A DNA stretch of 64,000 nt from positions 1-64,000 of the forward strand of contig NZ_RQXW01000018.1 of NCBI RefSeq assembly GCF_003957515.1, read 5' to 3'. Numbering within the stretch: the first letter of the stretch is position 1; every line of letters starts with the position of its first letter. The notes beneath the pieces are model-generated. The model had not been told where the DNA came from. It was given only the letters and a program-made list of their open reading frames with translations, and searched no databases. The stretch is from Amphritea opalescens. Lineage in GTDB: Bacteria; Pseudomonadota; Gammaproteobacteria; Pseudomonadales; Balneatricaceae. Shown piece after piece: positions 1-8,612 of the stretch. The translations under genes were made by a program, and so were the position numbers.

Positions 1-555
1 TGGAGAAAAAAGAAGTCAGGTTTAATCTACGGCACAGCATCAAAGTGCTAAGGGTGCTCCCAAACTGACTGACTTCTTTGCAATGGAGATAGCTAATCAT
101 CCATCGCTGAGAGATACAAGGGTGCTTGGTGAGCTTTGCGAACCGCACCAAGGTTGAGTGATGGTTTTCGATATTAAGGTTGTTTCCATTGGTGCGGTTC
201 GTTCCTCACCGACACCCTACGGGGTGTTTGGCCGATATGCATCGTAGGGTGCCTGGTGAGCTTTGCGAACCGCACCGAAACTCTTTCTCCGGTTTAAAAA
301 ATCGATCAATTCTCAGAGGTGTCAGCCTAATGGTTGATAGGCCGACCACTTATTTTGCCCATCTACCATAAGGGCTCTGAGTAAATCCTTTTCTGCTCGT
401 CGCTTTTAGTAGTGTGTAAGTCGTTTCCAGCTCCTTTTTGTTTTGCACGAAAAACTACACTGATCCTAATGATGAAAGGCCGCCAAGGTCTTTTTACCTG
501 AGGGCCTGAGCTTGATGTGCCGAGGCCTTAACTCTGATTCATAAGGATATCGACA
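1..555. other. Gene-free left edge and leader of the dipeptidase gene
   Basis: No gene is recognised in this stretch. The first 25 bases could be the tail of an upstream frame on the plus strand (stop at 23-25), but too little is left to identify it. Bases 119-276 carry copies of the dispersed inverted-repeat element described separately. The last part (about 373-555) is the leader of the betaine-catabolism genes. A clear AAGGA ribosome site lies at 543-547, 8 bases before the first ATG. A promoter must lie between the repeat and this site, but I could not assign its boxes confidently. Confidence 0.6.
119..276. repeat. Dispersed inverted-repeat element, three half-units
   Basis: Three related half-units alternate in orientation: 119-149 (ending GCGAACCGCACC), 191-220 (starting GGTGCGGTTCGTTCCTCACC) and 244-276 (again ending GCGAACCGCACC). 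They match the units of the large array at 19806-20329 and the copy at 27703-27770. Adjacent opposite units can fold into strong stems. The design resembles REP/BIME-type elements, though I cannot assign it to a named family. Confidence 0.8.
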
Positions 556-1533
556 ATGAATGCAGCTGATCTACACAAAGACGCCATTGTTATCGACGGT
601 TTGATCTGCGCCAAATGGGAACGCGCGCTGTTTGAAGATATGGCCAAAGGCGGCCTAACAGCGGCGAACTGCACCGTGGCCTTCTGGGAAAACTTTGAAG
701 GCACCGTACAAAATATCGTTGAGATGAATAACCTGATCGAAGAGAGCAGTGATCTGCTGATTAAGGTACGCACCACCGAAGATATCAAACGCGCTAAGCG
801 GGAAGGTAAAACCGGTGTGATGATGGGCTTTCAAAATGCCAATCCGTTCCAAGATCAGATCGGCTACGTTAAGGCGTTTAAAGATCTCGGCGTCGGCATT
901 GTGCAGATGTGTTACAACACCCAGAACCTCGTTGGCACCGGCTGCTATGAGCGCGATGGTGGTTTGTCCGGTTTTGGCCGTGAGATTGTGGCGGAGATGA
1001 ACAAGCATGGTCTGCTATGTGACCTATCCCATGTGGGCCCGAACACCGCGAAAGAGGTGATCGATGAATCCAAACAGCGGGTTTGTTACTCCCATTGCCT
1101 GCCGTCGGGTTTGAAAGAACATCCCCGTAACCGTAGCGATGAAGAGCTGAAGTATATCGCGGATAAAGGCGGCTTTGTCGGCGTCACCATGTTTACTCCT
1201 TTCCTGAAGGCCGGTGTTAACGCCACCATCGATGATTACGTTGAAGCGATTCAATACATATACAACCTCGTGGGTGAAGATGCGATCGGTATCGGCACCG
1301 ATTTCACCCAAGGCCACGGCCATGATTTCTTCGAATACCTGACCCACGATAAAGGCTATGCCCGCCGTTTAACCCGCTTTGGTGAGATCGTTAATCCGAA
1401 GGGTATCCGTACCGTGGGTGAGTTCCCTAACTTGACTGAAGCGCTGTTGCGTAACGGTTTCTCTGAAACCCAAGTACGTAAGATTATGGGTGAGAACTGG
1501 GTCACGCTGCTGAAGGATGTGTGGGGCGAGTAA
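556..1533 (+). CDS. Divergent M19 (membrane dipeptidase-like) protein of the betaine locus
   Basis: This 325-residue protein has the fold signature of the peptidase M19 / renal dipeptidase family: DLSHV at 156-160, the second metal-site histidine in YSH (His180), and GIGTDF with Asp249. The metal-binding HxD that normally follows DG near the N-terminus is replaced by Leu16-Ile17-Cys18, and the usual bridging glutamate (GxEG context) reads GFQNA with Gln93. The classical two-metal centre therefore looks incomplete. From memory, a similar gene starts the dgc cluster of Pseudomonas aeruginosa, which supports a role in betaine/dimethylglycine metabolism, but the substrate is unknown. An AAGGA ribosome site 8 bases upstream supports the start. 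It is probably the first gene of a transcript running through etfB. Confidence 0.85.
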   Translation: MNAADLHKDAIVIDGLICAKWERALFEDMAKGGLTAANCTVAFWENFEGTVQNIVEMNNLIEESSDLLIKVRTTEDIKRAKREGKTGVMMGFQNANPFQDQIGYVKAFKDLGVGIVQMCYNTQNLVGTGCYERDGGLSGFGREIVAEMNKHGLLCDLSHVGPNTAKEVIDESKQRVCYSHCLPSGLKEHPRNRSDEELKYIADKGGFVGVTMFTPFLKAGVNATIDDYVEAIQYIYNLVGEDAIGIGTDFTQGHGHDFFEYLTHDKGYARRLTRFGEIVNPKGIRTVGEFPNLTEALLRNGFSETQVRKIMGENWVTLLKDVWGE

Positions 1534-1632
1534 TCGCGCTGACCTAAATAACAGCATCACAGTATTAAAGATAGCTCAGCCGACACGAGCGGCTGAGATA
1601 AACCGAATAAATAGAGAGTTTTGAGGTAGAGA

Positions 1633-2166
1633 ATGATGAGTGGACACGCACCTGAAATGCCAATTGTTGTTGATGATGAAACCGGCGTATGGACGACCGA
1701 TGCACTGCCGATGCTGTATGTGCCACGCCACTTCTTTGTGAACAACCATATGGGGATCGAAGAAGAGATCGGTGCTGAACGTTATGCCGATATTCTTTAT
1801 AAAGCGGGTTATAAGTCCGCCTATTACTGGTGTGAAAAAGAAGCCGAAGAGCATGGTCTCGAAGGTGCGGATATCTGGCATCACTACCTGAAACGTCTAT
1901 CACAGCGTGGCTGGGGATTCTTTATCACCGAAGCGCTGGATGTAGAAGCGGGTACTGCCACCGTTCGTTTAGAAAACTCCTGCTTCGTTTATCAGTACGG
2001 CAAGGTGAATCGTAAAGTCGATTATATGTTTACCGGTTGGTTTGCCGGTGCGCTGGATCAGGTCGCCGAGAGTTTAGGCTATCCGGTTCGCACCCAAGCT
2101 GAACAAACACAGTGCGCCGCCGAAGAGGGCTGTGAAGTGGGTTATTTTGAGGTTAAACCGCTGTAA
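1633..2166 (+). CDS. V4R-domain (4-vinyl reductase type, DUF5943-like) protein
   Basis: This 177-residue cytosolic protein lies 99 bp after the M19 homologue. Its C-terminus (about 155-177) has two cysteines six residues apart followed by GYFEV, typical of V4R small-molecule or metal-binding domains. The N-terminal half resembles the domain found in proteins that sit between the dipeptidase homologue and dgcA in pseudomonads. No catalytic motif is evident. A role as an accessory or sensor protein for the demethylation pathway is inferred only from position. Two adjacent ATG codons (1633 and 1636) could each start it; GAGGTAGAG precedes both. Confidence 0.75.
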   Translation: MMSGHAPEMPIVVDDETGVWTTDALPMLYVPRHFFVNNHMGIEEEIGAERYADILYKAGYKSAYYWCEKEAEEHGLEGADIWHHYLKRLSQRGWGFFITEALDVEAGTATVRLENSCFVYQYGKVNRKVDYMFTGWFAGALDQVAESLGYPVRTQAEQTQCAAEEGCEVGYFEVKPL

Positions 2167-2257
2167 ATAACCACGCATGATTCGACCATTTAGGTGCAAG
2201 AGATCGCACTTTAATGAGCGGCGTCTAGCGCTACTTTTTATAAAAATTATTATGTGT

Positions 2258-2296
2258 AAGGGATCGATTAGTACGCCAATGAGCTAATCGATCCTT
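2258..2296 (+). other. Intergenic hairpin upstream of dgcA
   Basis: GGATCGATTAG at 2261-2271 pairs with CTAATCGATCC at 2284-2294 across a 12-base loop, and the flanking AA/TT extends the stem. No T-run follows, so it is not a standard terminator. It could stabilise the dgcA mRNA or act as a processing or protein-binding site. dgcA starts 30 bases downstream. Confidence 0.5.
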
Positions 2297-2326
2297 CCAA
2301 ATTAATGGTAATCGGGGTGAGATATC

Positions 2327-4390
2327 ATGTCCCAGTTTGATGTTCTGTTTGAGCCTTTAAAGATTAATAACCTGACTATTCGCAACCGTATTGTCAGTAC
2401 GGCTCACGCCGAGGTATATGCGACCGACGGTGGTATGACCACGGATCGCTACGTTAAATACTATGAGGAAAAAGCCCAAGGTGGTTGTGGCCTCTGTATC
2501 TGTGGTGGTTCAAGTGTGGTGTCAATCGACAGTCCACAAAGCTGGTGGAGTTCGGTCAACCTCTCGACTGATCGGATTATCCCGCATTTCCAGAATCTAG
2601 CTGACGCGGTGCATAAGCACGGCGGTAAGATCATGATTCAGATTAGCCATATGGGGCGCCGTTCCCGTTGGGATGGTGAAAACTGGCCCAACCTGATGTC
2701 GCCTTCCGGTATTCGTGAGCCGGTTCACCGCGCGACCTGTAAAGTGATCGAAGAAGAAGAGATTTGGCGGGTAGTAGGTGATTTTGCTCAGGCAGCGCGT
2801 CGTGCGAAAGAGGGTGGCCTAGACGGTGTTGAACTGTCTGCTGTTCACCAGCATCTTATCGATCAGTTCTGGTCGCCACGGGTTAACAAGCGAACCGATC
2901 AATGGGGCGGTAGCTTTGAAAACCGTATGCGTTTCGGTATGGAAGTGCTGAAAGCGGTGCGGGCAGAAGTGGGTCGCGACTTTGTTGTGGGTATGCGTAT
3001 TACCGGTGACGAGTTCCATCCCGATGGTTTGAATCATGAAAATATGAAAGAGATCGCCGCTTATTACAATGCCACTGGCGAGCTGGATTTCTTTGGCGTC
3101 GTTGGGTCGGGTTGTGACACGCACAACACCCTAGCGAATGTTATCCCGAATATGAGTTATCCACCGGAGCCGTTTTTGCATCTAGCGGCCGGTATTAAAG
3201 AAGTCGTTGATGTGCCGGTGATTCACGCCCAGAACATTAAAGATCCTAATCAGGCGAAGCGGATTATCGAAGCCGGTTATGTCGATTTTGTCGGTATGAC
3301 GCGCGCCCATATTGCCGATCCACATATTATCGCCAAGATCAAAAATGATCAGGTGGATCAGATTCGTCAATGTGTCGGTGCTAACTACTGTATCGACCGT
3401 CAGTATCAGGGCCTCGATGTGCTCTGTATCCAGAATGCGGCGACGTCCCGTGAATATATGGGCTTACCACATATTATTGAGAAAACCACCGGGCCGATTC
3501 GTAAGGTTGTTGTAGTCGGTGGTGGACCAGGTGGTCTGGAATCTGCCCGTGTTGCCGCGGAACGGGGGCATGAAGTTATTCTGCTGGAAAGAGCGGAGGA
3601 ACTCGGCGGACAAATTACCCTAGCGTCTAAAGCACCACAGCGGGATCAAATTGCCGGTATAACCCGTTGGTTAGCAATGGAGCTTGAGCGTCTCGGTGTT
3701 GACGTCCGTTTAGGCATAGAGGCGAATGAAGCGCTGATTAATGAACTACAACCGGATGTCTGTGTTATCGCAACGGGCGGCCGGCCGTTCATCGATCAGA
3801 ATTCTGAATGGGGTGCTGAAGAGGGCTTAGTTGTGTCTAGCTGGGATATTCTCAGTGGCAAGGTTGAGCCAGGTAAAAATGTGCTGATCTATGACACTAT
3901 CTGTGAATTCTCTGGGCTATCGGCGGCGGATTATCTGTCAGCCAAAGGTTCGTTGGTCGAGATTGTAACCGATGATATCAAGCCAGGTGTTGGCATTGGT
4001 GGTACGACTTTCCCAACCTATTACCGTTCGTTGTATGAAAAAGAGGTGATTATGACCTCTGACTTCTTGCTGGAAAAAGTCTATCGCGAAGGGGATAACT
4101 TAGTCGCCGTGTTGGAAAACGAATACACCGGACAGCGTGAAGAGCGTGTGGTAGATCAGGTGGTGGTTGAAAACGGTACTCGCCCGAACGAAGAACTGTA
4201 TTACGGCCTGAAAGAGGCATCACGTAACAAAGGTCAGATCAATAATGAGGCGCTGTTTGATATCAAACCACAGCCAGTATTGAGTGAATCTGGCGACGGC
4301 ATGATTCTGTGGCGCTTAGGTGACTGTGTGTCGCAGCGTAACGTTCATGCCGCGATGTATGATGCCTTGAGGTTGTGCAAGGACTTGTAA
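2327..4390 (+). CDS. dgcA: Dimethylglycine demethylase subunit DgcA
   Basis: This 687-residue enzyme belongs to the trimethylamine dehydrogenase / 2,4-dienoyl-CoA reductase family. It has an Old-Yellow-Enzyme-like FMN barrel (about 1-345), an Fe-S segment (349-367), and a Rossmann domain with VVGGGPGG at about 396-403, followed by a second dinucleotide-binding region. With DgcB it is expected to oxidise dimethylglycine to sarcosine and formaldehyde, passing electrons to the adjacent ETF. The Fe-S segment has Cys349, Cys355 and Cys367, but Ala352 occupies the place of the second of the four cysteines found in trimethylamine dehydrogenase. Order and content match the dgcAB clusters of pseudomonads, so the identification is firm. 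Confidence 0.92.
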   Translation: MSQFDVLFEPLKINNLTIRNRIVSTAHAEVYATDGGMTTDRYVKYYEEKAQGGCGLCICGGSSVVSIDSPQSWWSSVNLSTDRIIPHFQNLADAVHKHGGKIMIQISHMGRRSRWDGENWPNLMSPSGIREPVHRATCKVIEEEEIWRVVGDFAQAARRAKEGGLDGVELSAVHQHLIDQFWSPRVNKRTDQWGGSFENRMRFGMEVLKAVRAEVGRDFVVGMRITGDEFHPDGLNHENMKEIAAYYNATGELDFFGVVGSGCDTHNTLANVIPNMSYPPEPFLHLAAGIKEVVDVPVIHAQNIKDPNQAKRIIEAGYVDFVGMTRAHIADPHIIAKIKNDQVDQIRQCVGANYCIDRQYQGLDVLCIQNAATSREYMGLPHIIEKTTGPIRKVVVVGGGPGGLESARVAAERGHEVILLERAEELGGQITLASKAPQRDQIAGITRWLAMELERLGVDVRLGIEANEALINELQPDVCVIATGGRPFIDQNSEWGAEEGLVVSSWDILSGKVEPGKNVLIYDTICEFSGLSAADYLSAKGSLVEIVTDDIKPGVGIGGTTFPTYYRSLYEKEVIMTSDFLLEKVYREGDNLVAVLENEYTGQREERVVDQVVVENGTRPNEELYYGLKEASRNKGQINNEALFDIKPQPVLSESGDGMILWRLGDCVSQRNVHAAMYDALRLCKDL

Positions 4391-4595
4391 TCCGTTTGAG
4401 CTATTGCGTTTGTAATAGCTGCGTTAAAGGTTGGCGGCTTAGATAGCAGGGCTATGCTTAGCTCTGCCGCCGGCTTTTACCTTGCTCTTACTGCGCTCAT
4501 AACGCTTATCAACGTTACGGTTTCAGTTCGAAAAAACGGGTATGTCAGATTATGAGAGTAGTCATTGCTCTCCGCCTGAGTTACGAGGGTGAAGT

Positions 4596-6557
4596 ATGAG
4601 TTTCGAATGGTTAAATCCTTTATTGATTGCAACGGCACTGCTGCTGGCAGTGATCGGTGCTGTACGTCGGGTTAAGTTGTGGCGTGCGGGTCAGCCGGAT
4701 CAGATTGATCTGGTGGCGGGCCTGATGGCGATGCCTGGACGTTACCTGCATGATCTGCATGATATTGTCGAACGTGACAAATACATGTCTAAAACCCATG
4801 CGGCCACGGGCGGTGGTTTTGTCCTGTCGGCATTGTTGATCATGCTGGTGCATCTGCTGGGTATCGATAGCCAGTTATTGGCATGGGCGTTGTTGGCCTC
4901 GCTGACGTTGATGTTTGTGGGCGCGCTGTTTGTCTTCAAACGTCGCTTGAATCCGCCTAGCCGGATTTCCAAAGGTCCGTGGATGCGTCTACCGAAAAGT
5001 TTGCTGGCCTTTGCCGGTGGCTTCTTTGTGTTGACGCTACCGGCGGCCGGTGTGCTGTCTGATGGTTTTATGGCACAAACCAGCGGGGTTCTATTAACCC
5101 TAGTGCTGACGGCGTTGATTATTTGGGGCATGGGCGAGCTGTTTTTTGGCATGACCTGGGGTGGTCCGATGAAGCACGCCTTTGCTGGGGCGCTGCATTT
5201 GGCATTTCACCGGCGGCAAGAACGGTTTGGTGGCGGTCGCTCAACAGGTTTAAAACCGGTAGATCTATCGCTGGCCACTGAGGTTGGTGGTGTATTGGGT
5301 GTCGCTAAACCGACCGACTTTAAATGGAATCAACTGCTCGGCTTCGATGCCTGCGTGCAGTGCGGTAAGTGTGAGGCGGTATGTCCTGCTTTTGCTGCCG
5401 GTCAGCCACTGAACCCGAAGAAACTGATTCAAGATATGGTGGTCGGCCTAGCGGGTGGCAGCGATGCCAAGTATGCCGGTAGTCCCTATCCTGGGAAAGA
5501 GGTTGGTCATGCTCAAGGTGGGCCGGATCAGATCATTACGCAAGGCTTATTAGACCCAGAAACACTGTGGTCTTGTACTACCTGCCGGGCCTGTGTGGAA
5601 GAGTGTCCGATGATGATCGAGCACGTCGATGCCATTGTTGATATGCGCCGCTTCCTAACAATGGAAAAGGGCAGTACTCCCAACAAGGGTGCTGAAGTGC
5701 TGGATAACATTATTGCCACGGATAACCCTAATGGGTATGCCCCAGCCAGCCGGACGCATTGGGCCGCGGATCAAAACCTGCCGTTGATGAAAGAGGTACG
5801 TGAAGCTGAGGTGCTGTTTTGGGTGTCCGATGGTGCCTTTGATATGCGTAGCCAGCGTATTCTGCGGGCCTTTGTGAAATTGCTGAAAGCAGCCAAGGTC
5901 GATTTTGCGGTACTCGGTGATGAAGAACTCGATAGTGGCGATGTTGCCCGTCGTTTAGGGGATGATGCCACTTTCCAAAACTTGGCGAAGCGTAACCTAG
6001 CGGTATTGTCGCAGTATAAGTTCAGCACCATTGTCACCACCGATCCGCACGCCTTTCACTGCTTACGCAATGAATATAATGATTTCGGTTCGGATGCATT
6101 AGAAGGGGTGGAGGTGTTCCACCATACGACCTTCCTGAATTCATTGGTACAACAGGGGCGTTTACAGTTAGATCCCTTTGTCGGCGGTAAAGTGACCTAT
6201 CACGATCCTTGTTACTTAGGCCGTTATAATGGTGAATATGAAGCGCCTCGTGAACTGCTACGCTCGATGGGTATTGAGGTTGCCGAGATGGAGCGTTCCG
6301 GTTTCCGTTCCCGCTGTTGTGGCGGGGGTGGTGGCGCACCGGTCACGGATATCCCAGGCGAACGTCGGATTGCCGATATGCGGATGGAAGACGCTAACGA
6401 GACCGGCGCTGAGCTGATCGCGGTGGGTTGTCAGCAGTGTACCGCAATGTTGGAAGGGGTGGTCGAGCCGCGTCCTCAGGTGAAAGATATTGCTGAGATC
6501 TTGGTGGGTCAACTGGTTGATCCAACCGCCAAGGGCTTAGCTAAGGAGGTGCACTGA
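4596..6557 (+). CDS. dgcB: Dimethylglycine demethylase Fe-S membrane subunit DgcB
   Basis: This 653-residue protein starts with hydrophobic segments (about 5-25, 70-110 and 130-190), consistent with membrane anchoring and a DUF3483-type N-terminus. Two complete 4Fe-4S motifs follow, with cysteines at 253, 256, 259, 263 and at 327, 330, 333, 337. The C-terminal half has heterodisulfide-reductase-type cysteine-rich repeats: a YHDPC motif, then Cys574-Cys575 in RCCGGGG, and a later CQQC. It should relay electrons from dimethylglycine oxidation to ETF or the quinone pool. The stop codon shares its last base with the ATG of the next gene, indicating translational coupling. Confidence 0.92.
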   Translation: MSFEWLNPLLIATALLLAVIGAVRRVKLWRAGQPDQIDLVAGLMAMPGRYLHDLHDIVERDKYMSKTHAATGGGFVLSALLIMLVHLLGIDSQLLAWALLASLTLMFVGALFVFKRRLNPPSRISKGPWMRLPKSLLAFAGGFFVLTLPAAGVLSDGFMAQTSGVLLTLVLTALIIWGMGELFFGMTWGGPMKHAFAGALHLAFHRRQERFGGGRSTGLKPVDLSLATEVGGVLGVAKPTDFKWNQLLGFDACVQCGKCEAVCPAFAAGQPLNPKKLIQDMVVGLAGGSDAKYAGSPYPGKEVGHAQGGPDQIITQGLLDPETLWSCTTCRACVEECPMMIEHVDAIVDMRRFLTMEKGSTPNKGAEVLDNIIATDNPNGYAPASRTHWAADQNLPLMKEVREAEVLFWVSDGAFDMRSQRILRAFVKLLKAAKVDFAVLGDEELDSGDVARRLGDDATFQNLAKRNLAVLSQYKFSTIVTTDPHAFHCLRNEYNDFGSDALEGVEVFHHTTFLNSLVQQGRLQLDPFVGGKVTYHDPCYLGRYNGEYEAPRELLRSMGIEVAEMERSGFRSRCCGGGGGAPVTDIPGERRIADMRMEDANETGAELIAVGCQQCTAMLEGVVEPRPQVKDIAEILVGQLVDPTAKGLAKEVH

Positions 6558-7819
6558 TGTCCTCTCATGACGTATTAGATATCGTGCGACGTGATCCGCG
6601 GGCTGAATGGATCGCCCGTAACAGGTTGCATCCGTTACATGGCACGCTGGTGAGTGATGCTACCGCTGAGGTGCGTGGACCGAGTGGTTTATTACGTAAA
6701 TATCCTCATCGCGTCGGTTTTATCGGACCAAACGGTATTAAGCGTATCGATCGCCTCAAAGGTAATGCGGCGGCGTCTGGTAAAGGACGACGCAGTGCAG
6801 CCCAAGAGGTTCAGCTGCCGCTGCATCAGGTTGAAAACCCCGATTTCTATATCGTGGTGGTGGCCGATATGGTGGGTGGTCGACTCACGGGTCATGATAA
6901 AGATGTGATCGGTCAGGCACATAAACTGGCGGCAGGTATTGAGGGCTCCGGCGCGATATTAGCCGTCTGTTTTGGGCCATCCAAAGAGGAGCATTTCGAT
7001 ACCGCCGGTGTGGATCGGCTGTTACTGCTTGATGACGCCATCTATGACGATTATTGCCCAGAGCAAAAATTGGCAGCGCTAGTTCAGGTCGATACAGAGT
7101 ATCAACCGACACATTGGTTATTTCCCGATAGTGTTAATGGTGGCACCGATTTGGGTTCTCGTTTGGCGGCGCGATTGCATGAACGCCCAGCAGCACAGGC
7201 GTGGCAGGTGGATCATCAAACAACGGTATGTCGTGGTGCCGGTGGCACGATGGATATTACCCGCGCAACGCCACGGTTACTGCTGTTAGCCGAGGAGTGT
7301 GCGGATCAGATTGATGAAACCCGGCATGAAGCGCTACCGGTGACATTGACTGCCGTGCCGACGGTTGTGGCTCAGTTACAGAACCAAGGGCCTGTGGCCG
7401 TCGATCCGAATGCGGTGGCGCTGGCGGAGGCTGAATTTATTCTTTCCGCAGGGAATGGCATCCATGATTGGGAGCAGTTCCATCAAGCGGCGTCCGTGTT
7501 GGGCGCAACGGAAGGGGCCAGCCGAGTGGCGGTGGATGATGGCTTTATGCCACGTTTCCGTCAAGTCGGTGCGACCGGCACCTGGGTGACCGCGCGGGTT
7601 TATCTGGCGGTGGGTATCTCCGGTGCGATCCAGCATATGCAGGGGATCGGGCAGTGCGATAAGGTTATTGCGATCAATACCGATGCCGGCTGCGATATGG
7701 TTAAACGCGCGTCGCTCAGCGCGATCGGCGATAGCGAAGTGATTCTGGGTGAACTGATAAAGCAGGTGCAGGCTTTTCGTGCACAGCAATCGGTAGAGGG
7801 AGATCAGGATGCAGCCTAA
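6557..7819 (+). CDS. etfA: Electron transfer flavoprotein alpha subunit, betaine locus
   Basis: This 420-residue protein ends in the ETF-alpha FAD domain. The family motif GISGAIQH lies near residue 352, preceded by the RVAVDDGF and QVGATG segments. It is longer than housekeeping EtfA (about 310 residues) because of an N-terminal extension rich in basic residues (about 1-90). It is the partner of the following beta subunit, which it overlaps, and likely accepts electrons from DgcA/DgcB. The sequence after the FAD motif departs from the usual INKD consensus, so this is a pathway-specific rather than a general beta-oxidation ETF. Confidence 0.88.
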   Translation: MSSHDVLDIVRRDPRAEWIARNRLHPLHGTLVSDATAEVRGPSGLLRKYPHRVGFIGPNGIKRIDRLKGNAAASGKGRRSAAQEVQLPLHQVENPDFYIVVVADMVGGRLTGHDKDVIGQAHKLAAGIEGSGAILAVCFGPSKEEHFDTAGVDRLLLLDDAIYDDYCPEQKLAALVQVDTEYQPTHWLFPDSVNGGTDLGSRLAARLHERPAAQAWQVDHQTTVCRGAGGTMDITRATPRLLLLAEECADQIDETRHEALPVTLTAVPTVVAQLQNQGPVAVDPNAVALAEAEFILSAGNGIHDWEQFHQAASVLGATEGASRVAVDDGFMPRFRQVGATGTWVTARVYLAVGISGAIQHMQGIGQCDKVIAINTDAGCDMVKRASLSAIGDSEVILGELIKQVQAFRAQQSVEGDQDAA

Positions 7820-8612
7820 TTCATTACAGTTAGAAAACCTAAAAATTGTCACCCTGGTGTCGGTGGGTAAACACCCACAGTCGGGTCGGGTGCGTCGTGC
7901 GGATCAAGATAGCCGTGCCGTTGAATTAGGTCTGACCCTTGCGGCACAGAACCCTGATGGTTTGATGGTCCTGCATGCGGGTGATCCCGCAGAGCCGGGC
8001 TTGCGAAGCTATGCAGGTATGGGGCTGGCAGCGATCAATGTATTGCAACTCGATCCTGCTGCGGATGCGGTTGCGCCTTTAGGTGAGCAACTGCAGCAGT
8101 CAGGGGCTGATATTGTTTTGACCGGTGTGCGGGCCGAAAGCGGCGAAGGCTCGGGGATGCTGCCATATCAATTGGCGGAAAAACTCGGTTGGCCCATTGT
8201 TTCTCGTGTTGCAGATATTGTGTCGGTTAACGAGGGTGTCGCTGAAGTATTGCAGGCGTTACCACGGGGGCAGCGTCGTGCACTAAAAGTGCGGCTCCCC
8301 TTTATCGCCAGCATCGATACGGCAGCCCCCGCGGCACGTCAAAGTGCTTTCGGTCCTGCTCAGCGCGCGGCCATGACGGTCACGGTTGTAGAGGCTGAAA
8401 CGGATACGGTGCGTCAGTCTTGGGATGAAGCGGTGGCCCGAAAACGACCCAAGCGACTGAAAGTGATCAAAGCTAAAACCGCGGCTGAACGTTTTAAAGC
8501 GGCGACGGCTAAATCACAGTCTGAAGGGGGCCGGATCATGAAAAAAGAGGCACCAGAGGAGCAGGCACAAGCGATTGTTGACCTCTTAATCGAGGAAGGC
8601 GTCCTGCGCTAA
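7809..8612 (+). CDS. etfB: Electron transfer flavoprotein beta subunit, betaine locus
   Basis: This 267-residue protein overlaps the end of etfA by 11 bases. It is a divergent ETF-beta: the early VSVGKHPQSGRVRRADQDSR segment and the GEGSGMLPYQLAEKLGWP segment correspond to the beta-subunit core that binds AMP and recognises partners. The C-terminal tail (about 205-267) is lysine/arginine rich, with a final acidic helix. With EtfA it should form a heterodimer carrying electrons from dimethylglycine oxidation to the respiratory chain. It is the last gene of the dgc transcript; a strong terminator lies about 190 bases downstream. Confidence 0.82.
   Translation: MQPNSLQLENLKIVTLVSVGKHPQSGRVRRADQDSRAVELGLTLAAQNPDGLMVLHAGDPAEPGLRSYAGMGLAAINVLQLDPAADAVAPLGEQLQQSGADIVLTGVRAESGEGSGMLPYQLAEKLGWPIVSRVADIVSVNEGVAEVLQALPRGQRRALKVRLPFIASIDTAAPAARQSAFGPAQRAAMTVTVVEAETDTVRQSWDEAVARKRPKRLKVIKAKTAAERFKAATAKSQSEGGRIMKKEAPEEQAQAIVDLLIEEGVLR

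Noticed and set aside
180-371. Short plus-strand frame in the left intergenic region
   Set aside because: It is built from the inverted-repeat element, has no ribosome site and matches no family.
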